Notes under the pieces: generated by a model | What the model was told of the DNA's origin: nothing | Databases searched by the model: none | The model's input: the letters and a program-made list of their open reading frames with translations, nothing else | Shown here: in pieces, positions 58,152-64,000 of the stretch | Numbering within the stretch: the stretch's first letter is position 1 | Layout of the letters: each line of letters starts with the position of its first letter | Program-made: the position numbers and the translations under genes | Assembly (NCBI GenBank): GCA_009838075.1 | Contig: VXSG01000121.1 | Location: 1 to 64,000 of the forward strand | Direction: 5' to 3' | DNA: 64,000 bases | Source: Boseongicola sp. SB0665_bin_10 | GTDB taxonomy: Bacteria; Pseudomonadota; Alphaproteobacteria; Rhodobacterales; Rhodobacteraceae

Positions 58152-59188
58152 TCTGCACGCCCTCCGGACTGCGGCAGGTCGGTGCCACGCAGGATCAATT
58201 CCGCGTCGATCAGTTGCTGATGAGGTCCGGCGTCGCCGCCAAGCTTCGCGACCATCATGCGTCCCAGCAGCATCCCAAGCGCGTCGAGATCCTGGCGAAA
58301 CGTCGTAAGACCCATTCCGACATGGGCTGCCACGGGAATGTCATCGCAGCCGATCAACGCCATGTCCGGGCCAGGCCGGATCCCGAACTGCCGCATGGCC
58401 TCCATCGCCGAAAGGGCAATCACGTCGTTGCCGCAGAAGATCGCGGTCGGATCGACACCCCGGGTAATCAGTTCGGTCACGGCATCCGCGCCGGTCTTTC
58501 GCGACAGGTAACATTCAATCTCGAGCGCAGGATCGTGCCCTATGCCATGCGCGTCCAGCGCATCACGGTAGCCGCGCAGGGCATGGTTTGAATAGGTGTA
58601 CCTGAGCGGCGTCGCCAGATGTGCGACGCGGGCATGGCCAAGCCGGATCAGCCGTTCGGTCGCCATGTGCCCGATCCTGTAGTGGTCCACGTCGACCCAG
58701 TCGTGGTCGGACTTGTCCGTTCGTCCGACGGTGACGAATGGAAACCCGCGTGCCTTCAGCCATTCGACCCGCTCGTCCTCGGGACGGGTTCGGCCAAACA
58801 GGAGCCCGTCGCACCGGCCTCGTTCGACAGAATTGCGAATGATCTCGAACTCGGTCTCATGCTCCCGCGCCATGATGATCTGAAGCGCATAACCCTGGGC
58901 CTGCAGTGCAAGTTCAACGCCGTCGAGAAGGCTCAGGAAGAACGGGTCAACAAACTTGGTCCAAGGCTTCGAGACCATGAATGTCACAATGTTGGTCTGC
59001 TTCGATCGCAGGCTCGACGCCGCGAAATTCGCACGGTAGCCAAGGTGCTCTGCAGCGGCTTCCACCTTGCGGCGGGTCTCGAGCTTGACGTCAGAGTATC
59101 CGTTGAGCGCACGGCTGACGGTCGAGACCGAAAGACCGGTCTGTTCGGCCACGTCCCTGATCCCCAATCTTCTGGCGGGTTCGCCCAT
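58148..59188 (-). CDS. LacI-family transcriptional regulator
   Basis: LGIRDVAEQTGLSVSTVSRALNGYSDVKLETRRKVEAAAEHLGYRAN HTH; periplasmic-binding-like C-terminal domain. Confidence 0.95.
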   Translation of the reverse strand: MGEPARRLGIRDVAEQTGLSVSTVSRALNGYSDVKLETRRKVEAAAEHLGYRANFAASSLRSKQTNIVTFMVSKPWTKFVDPFFLSLLDGVELALQAQGYALQIIMAREHETEFEIIRNSVERGRCDGLLFGRTRPEDERVEWLKARGFPFVTVGRTDKSDHDWVDVDHYRIGHMATERLIRLGHARVAHLATPLRYTYSNHALRGYRDALDAHGIGHDPALEIECYLSRKTGADAVTELITRGVDPTAIFCGNDVIALSAMEAMRQFGIRPGPDMALIGCDDIPVAAHVGMGLTTFRQDLDALGMLLGRMMVAKLGGDAGPHQQLIDAELILRGTDLPQSGGRAE

Positions 59189-60759
59189 CAGTTTTCCTCT
59201 GCGATCACATAGCCATGCGCAGGCAGCGCGGCCCCACTATGTTCGCCCGAAAGCACGGTCACACGGTCGTGCCACGCAACGCTCCGGGGAGAATCCGAGA
59301 AATTGAACGCGCACATGAGCCTTTGTTCGTCGTGAATGCGGCAAAAGACAAGCCAGTCCTTCTCGTGCTCCATCGGTTCGAACATTCCGTATCGCAGGGC
59401 CGCGTTCGCGCGGCGCAACGCAATCAGGGCGCGGCAATTTTCCAGGATCGACCCGCTCAACCCGTCCTGCCGAGCGACCGCGAGCGCCGCATGGGACGGT
59501 TCGCAGGGCAGCCAAGTGCACGCATTCTTCGAGAACCCGAGTTGATCCGTGTCGTCCCAGGGAAAGGGCGTGCGCGCACCATCGCGTCCTCGATCATGCG
59601 GCCAGAAACGTATGCCTTCGGGGTCCTTGATCGCTTCACGCGGCACGCGTGAGTGCGACAGCCCCAGTTCCTCTCCCTGGTAGAGGATGACAGTGCCGCG
59701 AAGGCTAAGCAGAAGTGCATGCAGCATCGTCACCCTTGCCGGATTGTCCTCGGCGCCCCACCGGCTGGCAACGCGGCAGACATCGTGGTTTGAAAACGCC
59801 CACGTCGGCCAGCCGTGACCTTCGCCTGCCTCCAGAACCGTGTCCGCGATGACCGATCCGTTCAATTCGGGGGCAAGCAGGGAGAAGCTGTACGCCGTGT
59901 GCAGCCTGTCAGGTGCAGTGTACTCGGACATGCGCTCAACTTGCCAGTCACAGGAAATCTCGGCCAGCAGCATCCGGTCCCCGGCAACATTGCGCATACG
60001 CTCGAGAAATGGCAGGTTTTCCGGCCGCGAACGGTCGTAGAGCCGTTGCTGCATGTAATACGGATTGGCGGGCACCTCGTCGATTTCGGCCGCAGGATTA
60101 TCCCTAAGCGCAGGGTCGTGCATGAAAAAGTTGGCGACGTCCAACCGCAGTCCGTCGACACCCAGGTCGAACCAGAATGTCATGATATCGAGCACTTCGT
60201 CCTGCACGTCCATGTTGTGCAGGTTCAGGTCGGGTTGCTCGACCAGGAAATTGTGCAGATAGTACTGACGCCGTTCGGGCACCCATGCCCACGCAACGCC
60301 ACCAAACCGCGCGAGCCAGTTGTTGGGCGGTCCGCCGTCGGCTTTCGCATCGGCCCAGACGTACCAGTCCGCCCTTGCGCCATCCTTGCCCGAGCGGCTT
60401 TCGACAAACCACGGATGCCGGTGCGAACTGTGGGAATAGACTTGGTCGATGACGACCTTCAGCCCCAGGCCATGCGCCGCCTGCACGACCTCGCGGAAGT
60501 CTTCCAGCGTTCCGAATCGCGGATCGACCTGTCGGTAGTCGGAGACATCGTAGCCCGAATCGTGCATCGGAGAGGGAAAGAACGGCGTGATCCAGATCGC
60601 GTCGATCCCGAGCCCCGCGAGATAGTCCATCCGGCTCAGAAGCCCCCTCAGATCGCCCTCGCCGTCGCCATCGGAATCCATGAAGCTGCGCAGGTAGACT
60701 TCGTATATGCAGGCCCCCCGCCACCATTCTGCGTGCCCTTCACTGCGTTCAGTCGTCAC
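59188..60759 (-). CDS. GH13 family alpha-glucosidase
   Basis: GTG start VTTERSEGHAEWWRGACIYEVYLRSFMDSDGDGEGDLRGLLSRMDYLAGLGIDAIWITPFFPSPMHDSGYDVSDY; GLRLDVANF, AEIS, SNHDVCR catalytic regions. Confidence 0.93.
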   Translation of the reverse strand: MTTERSEGHAEWWRGACIYEVYLRSFMDSDGDGEGDLRGLLSRMDYLAGLGIDAIWITPFFPSPMHDSGYDVSDYRQVDPRFGTLEDFREVVQAAHGLGLKVVIDQVYSHSSHRHPWFVESRSGKDGARADWYVWADAKADGGPPNNWLARFGGVAWAWVPERRQYYLHNFLVEQPDLNLHNMDVQDEVLDIMTFWFDLGVDGLRLDVANFFMHDPALRDNPAAEIDEVPANPYYMQQRLYDRSRPENLPFLERMRNVAGDRMLLAEISCDWQVERMSEYTAPDRLHTAYSFSLLAPELNGSVIADTVLEAGEGHGWPTWAFSNHDVCRVASRWGAEDNPARVTMLHALLLSLRGTVILYQGEELGLSHSRVPREAIKDPEGIRFWPHDRGRDGARTPFPWDDTDQLGFSKNACTWLPCEPSHAALAVARQDGLSGSILENCRALIALRRANAALRYGMFEPMEHEKDWLVFCRIHDEQRLMCAFNFSDSPRSVAWHDRVTVLSGEHSGAALPAHGYVIAEEN

Positions 60760-60786
60760 GGCCTTCTCCGACAATGCCGCAATATT

Positions 60787-60800
60787 CAAAAACGTTTTTG
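60787..60800. promoter_or_regulatory. Palindrome CAAAAACGTTTTTG, candidate LacI-family operator 1
   Basis: Perfect 14-bp palindrome with central CG, upstream of the GH13 gene. Confidence 0.85.
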
Positions 60801-60901
60801 GAGATCGGTCAAGAATTCCGAAGGCATTTGGCCATTTCCGGGGCAAATTTCGCGAAAATCCTTGACCAAACGGCTCAAGTTCGCAACTCTGTCGGGTGAA
60901 G

Positions 60902-60919
60902 CCCAAAAACGTTTTTGGG
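60902..60919. promoter_or_regulatory. Palindrome CCCAAAAACGTTTTTGGG, candidate LacI-family operator 2
   Basis: Perfect 18-bp palindrome containing the same 14-mer, upstream of the SBP gene starting at 60951. Confidence 0.88.
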
Positions 60920-60950
60920 TTTTGGCGCAACGAGCTTCAGGGAGGGAAAC

Positions 60951-61934
60951 ATGCGCAAGTTCCGCAATTCAGTACTTCTGGCAGTATCTGGCCTTGCGAT
61001 GAGTGTCGGGACAGCCTGGGCAGGTGACTGGTGTTCAGGACAAACGATCCGGCTGTTCTCGGGCGGTCCGGCCGGCGGTGCATTCAACTCGATCATTGAT
61101 CGCGGCGCGATGCAGGCGGCGGATGACACCGGAGCAAATGTCCAAATCATCTATTCGGATTGGGACTTCGACAAGATGGTCACCCAGCTGCGCGAGGCGA
61201 TCAGCCAGGCGCCTGACGGCATTGCGATGATGGGGCACCCGGGAGATGACGCGATCATGCCGTTGGCGGCAGAAGCCGCTGCCGCGGGAATCCCGATGAT
61301 GTACATGAACGTGGACGTGCCGGAAGTGCGTGCGGCCTTCGGGTCGGGCTACGTTGGGGCCACACTTTACCAGCAGGGACGGAACCTTGGCGCCGAGACC
61401 CTACGTCTTGCGGGCGACAGGCTGCAGCCTGGCGACACGGCAATCGTCATGAGCCGGTGGGAAAGCGAAAACCGCGCCCAGCGCGAACTCGGCCTCGTGG
61501 ACGCGCTGGAGGAATTCGGCATGAAGGTCATCAAGCTGCAAGAGGCCGAAGGCGCTTCTGCCGACCAGATGCTGCAGATCCCGGTCCTGACCTCGACCCT
61601 GATCGCCAACCCCGACACCAAGCTCATCGGCTATCCCGGTGGCCCGTGGCTGGCCGCGGCACCGGTGTTCATGGATGCAGTTGGCAAGGGTCCCGGCGAC
61701 ATCATGGCGGTTGGCTTCGACCTTGGACAGGGCGTCATGACCGCGTTCGACGGCGGGTACGTGACGGTGACGGCGGACCAGCAGCCCTACCAGCAGGGAT
61801 ACCTTCCGGTTCTGTCGCTCTGTCAGCAGCTGGTCTACAAGCTTGGGCCGCTCAATGTGGACACCGGTGCCGGCTTCGTGACGGCCGACAACTACAAGGA
61901 TGTGGTTGCCCTCGCCGAGCAGGGCGTCCGCTAG
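60951..61934 (+). CDS. Sugar ABC transporter substrate-binding protein (RbsB-type)
   Basis: MRKFRNSVLLAVSGLAMSVGTAWA signal; VQIIYSDWDFDKMVTQLREAISQAPDGIAMMGHPGDDAIMPLAAEAAAAGIPMMYMNVD; QQPYQQGYLPVLSL. Confidence 0.92.
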   Translation: MRKFRNSVLLAVSGLAMSVGTAWAGDWCSGQTIRLFSGGPAGGAFNSIIDRGAMQAADDTGANVQIIYSDWDFDKMVTQLREAISQAPDGIAMMGHPGDDAIMPLAAEAAAAGIPMMYMNVDVPEVRAAFGSGYVGATLYQQGRNLGAETLRLAGDRLQPGDTAIVMSRWESENRAQRELGLVDALEEFGMKVIKLQEAEGASADQMLQIPVLTSTLIANPDTKLIGYPGGPWLAAAPVFMDAVGKGPGDIMAVGFDLGQGVMTAFDGGYVTVTADQQPYQQGYLPVLSLCQQLVYKLGPLNVDTGAGFVTADNYKDVVALAEQGVR

Positions 61935-62009
61935 AGTCCAGGATGTCACCCGGGTCGGCGAATTCCTGAAGCCGGCCCGGGGCCGGACCTTCCAAACCGG
62001 AGCACGCTC

Positions 62010-62801
62010 ATGTCCGCGGCATCAGAGCCGGTCGTTGAACTGCGCAATATCGTCAAGCGATTTGGATCGGTCGAAGCCTTGTCAGGTGTCACGATGACCG
62101 TCCGCAACGGCGAGGTTCTGGGGCTGCTTGGAGACAATGGCGCGGGCAAGTCAACGCTGATCAAGACCCTAGCCGGCGTGCACGATCCCGACGAAGGCGA
62201 GATCATCGTGAAAGGCGAGGTTCGCAAGCCCTGGACACCCGCGGCCGCGCGCGACGCAGGCATAGAAACGGTTTTCCAGGATCGTGCGCTGGCACCGCAG
62301 CATTCCATAGTGACCAATGTCTTCATGGGGCGCGAGATTACGAACTCCCTGGGTCTTCTGCGGGTGCAAGTGCAGATCGACGAGGCCAACAGGCTGATGC
62401 GCGAGATCGGTTTCACCTCGAAGGTATTCAACCCTGAAAGCACGGTTGGGACGCTTTCGGGGGGTGAGCGGCAGGGGGTGGCGATTGCCCGAGCGCTCTA
62501 CAACCAGGCGGACGTGATCGTGCTGGATGAGCCGACGACAGCACTGTCGCTGACCGAGACCCAAAAGGTGTTCCGTTTCGTGGAGGCGGTCAAGTCCTCG
62601 GGCCGGACCGTGGTTTTCATCGGGCACAACATCTATCACGTCTGGGACATTGCCGACCGGTTCTTCGTCATTGACCGCGGGAAAGAAGCCTTCGAAGGTG
62701 CCAAGTCCTCTTTCACCGGCGCCGATCACCTGATCGAGATGATGCACCAACTCGCGGAAACCGGCAGCGCGGACACGAGTTCGCTATTGGAGCCGGCGTG
62801 A
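62010..62801 (+). CDS. Sugar ABC transporter ATP-binding protein (RbsA-type, single ATPase domain)
   Basis: VVELRNIVKRFGSVEALSGVTMTVRNGEVLGLLGDNGAGKSTLIKTLAGVHDPDEGEI...LSGGERQGVAIARAL...DEPTTALS. Confidence 0.93.
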   Translation: MSAASEPVVELRNIVKRFGSVEALSGVTMTVRNGEVLGLLGDNGAGKSTLIKTLAGVHDPDEGEIIVKGEVRKPWTPAAARDAGIETVFQDRALAPQHSIVTNVFMGREITNSLGLLRVQVQIDEANRLMREIGFTSKVFNPESTVGTLSGGERQGVAIARALYNQADVIVLDEPTTALSLTETQKVFRFVEAVKSSGRTVVFIGHNIYHVWDIADRFFVIDRGKEAFEGAKSSFTGADHLIEMMHQLAETGSADTSSLLEPA

Positions 62802-63844
62802 GGACAAACACCGTGAATGACGCGAAAACCAATGCCAATTCAGGGGACCACCGCACTGAGCAATCCAGATGGACGCCCTTTTACCGCAAGAACGGCCGGG
62901 CTCTGAACGCATTCCTGGCCCTTGTCCTGGTTTGGATCTTTTTTGCGGTGAACAACCCGACGCTCTTTCTGAACCCGCTGTTCTACAATGCATTCCTGTT
63001 TTCGGTTCCGGCAACGATCTTTCTGACCACCTCCTTGGTCTTTGTCATCGTTTCGGGCGAGCTTGACCTGGCATTTCCGTCGGTCGTCGGTGCCGCCGGC
63101 GGAGTGTTCATGTACTCCGTCGTGCTCGGAGTGCCCGTGATACCAGCGTTCTTTCTGACCATGGGCTTCGGAGCGATGATCGGTCTTGGCATCGGGTTGA
63201 TCGTTGTCTACGGGCGCATTTCGTCTCTGGTCGCGACGCTCGGCCTCAACTTCTTCATCCTCGGCATCGTCAACCTGCTCGCTCAAGGTCGGACCATTTC
63301 TGCGCCTGAGGCGATGAACAGCTTCGGATACAAGCTTTTTGTTGGAAAATGGCACTTGTTTGACACGACGCTGAGAGTGCCGAACCACTTCATTTGGTCG
63401 CTGGTCTGGGTGGTCTTCTGCTACGTGCTCTTCAAGTATCATCGGTTCGGCAACCGCGTGCAGCTCGTCGGAGACAATACCGACAGCGCTCGTGAAATGG
63501 GCATCAACATCGAGCGCATTCGCGTCAGCGTCTTTGTCGTGTCTGGTGTTGCGGCGGCGATTACAGGTGCATTGCTTGTGCAGATGGCCAACATGGTCTG
63601 GTTCCCGACCAGCGGGAAGGCGTATCTGCTGATCGCGCTTGCGGCGCTTTTCGTCGGCGGCACACCGACCTGGGGCGGTGTGGGCACGATCTTTGGCGCG
63701 TTCTTTGGAGCGATGACCGTCACGCTGATCCCGTCAGGCGCGGTTGGCGCAGGTTTTGCCGGCTATTGGACAGACTTCATATTCGGCCTCGTCATCATCC
63801 TGACCATGATCGCGCACCGCTTTTCTGGCGCGCGGGTCCGATGA
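62798..63844 (+). CDS. Sugar ABC transporter permease (RbsC-type)
   Basis: FVIVSGELDLAFPSVVGAAGG...VGDNTDSAREMGINIERIRVSVFVVSGVAAAITGALLVQMANM...LLIALAALFVGGTPTWGGVGTIFGAFFGA; GTG start overlapping the upstream stop. Confidence 0.93.
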   Translation: MRTNTVNDAKTNANSGDHRTEQSRWTPFYRKNGRALNAFLALVLVWIFFAVNNPTLFLNPLFYNAFLFSVPATIFLTTSLVFVIVSGELDLAFPSVVGAAGGVFMYSVVLGVPVIPAFFLTMGFGAMIGLGIGLIVVYGRISSLVATLGLNFFILGIVNLLAQGRTISAPEAMNSFGYKLFVGKWHLFDTTLRVPNHFIWSLVWVVFCYVLFKYHRFGNRVQLVGDNTDSAREMGINIERIRVSVFVVSGVAAAITGALLVQMANMVWFPTSGKAYLLIALAALFVGGTPTWGGVGTIFGAFFGAMTVTLIPSGAVGAGFAGYWTDFIFGLVIILTMIAHRFSGARVR

Positions 63845-63845
63845 C

Positions 63846-64000
63846 ATGCGCGTGGTGGCGATCACCGGAGCGGCGGGCAGCATCCGGGGGAACGCCGTCG
63901 GCCTGGGCTGTGTGGACACCGCCGTCACCGGTCGCGCGGTGGCCGAACTGCCGGATGCCGAAGCCAACGGGGCGAAGGTGGACGGCGCGTGCATCTTCGG
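63846..64000 (+). pseudogene. Possible internally deleted SDR-family oxidoreductase, runs off the window
   Basis: MRVVAITGAAGSIRG (SDR N-terminal Gly-rich motif) followed directly by NAVGLGCVDTAVTGRAVAELPDAEANGAKVDGACIF (looks like the SDR C-terminal VNAVxPGxVDTxM region). Confidence 0.4.

Noticed and set aside
61972-61986. CCGGCCCGGGGCCGG palindrome between sugar SBP and ATPase genes
   Set aside because: Short GC palindrome with almost no loop; common by chance at this GC content, no U tract.
1-64000. CRISPR arrays, rRNA or tRNA genes, prophage structural genes
   Set aside because: None seen: no regularly spaced repeats, no recognisable rRNA/tRNA sequence, no phage morphogenesis proteins among the ORFs. 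By-eye only; tRNAscan-SE and a CRISPR finder would be decisive.

Overview
The window is a 64 kb, GC-rich stretch that looks alphaproteobacterial (Rhodobacterales-like by gene content). It is packed with catabolic modules, each paired with its own transporter. From left to right: (1) 0-16.8 kb: an amide/lactam-hydrolysis cluster with three creatinase-fold M24 proteins, a class I glutamine amidotransferase, pxpA/pxpB/pxpC homologues, a 2-hydroxyacid dehydrogenase, an allantoate/N-carbamoyl amidohydrolase, a GntR regulator, a Dpp-type ABC transporter, an M20 peptidase and a DapA-like aldolase. (2) 16.8-19.8 kb: a low-coding accessory gap with an IS1634-like transposase remnant, an orphan small membrane ORF and a HicA/DUF1902-type toxin-antitoxin pair. 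(3) 19.8-30.4 kb: a PotABCD-type ABC transporter plus ArgE, a TMADH/DMADH-type flavoprotein, RidA, a flavin monooxygenase and two DUF1028 proteins. (4) 30.5-36.7 kb: a Dpp-type ABC transporter containing a permease-ATPase fusion, plus a GntR regulator. (5) 37.4-42.8 kb: an OppABC(DF) transporter. (6) 43.5-55.1 kb: two choline-sulfatase-like sulfatases, a TAXI-TRAP transporter, a ROK regulator, a GMC oxidoreductase, a GntR/UTRA regulator and an enolase-superfamily enzyme. (7) 55.9-64 kb: a MocE/MocD-like Rieske plus desaturase pair, a divergent PanB-like protein, a LacI regulator, a GH13 glucosidase and an Rbs-type sugar ABC transporter. Transposase remnants lie at several module borders. Strong palindromic operator candidates occur in most of the divergent promoter regions. 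I saw no CRISPR array, rRNA or tRNA. All family calls come from reading the translations, with no database search.
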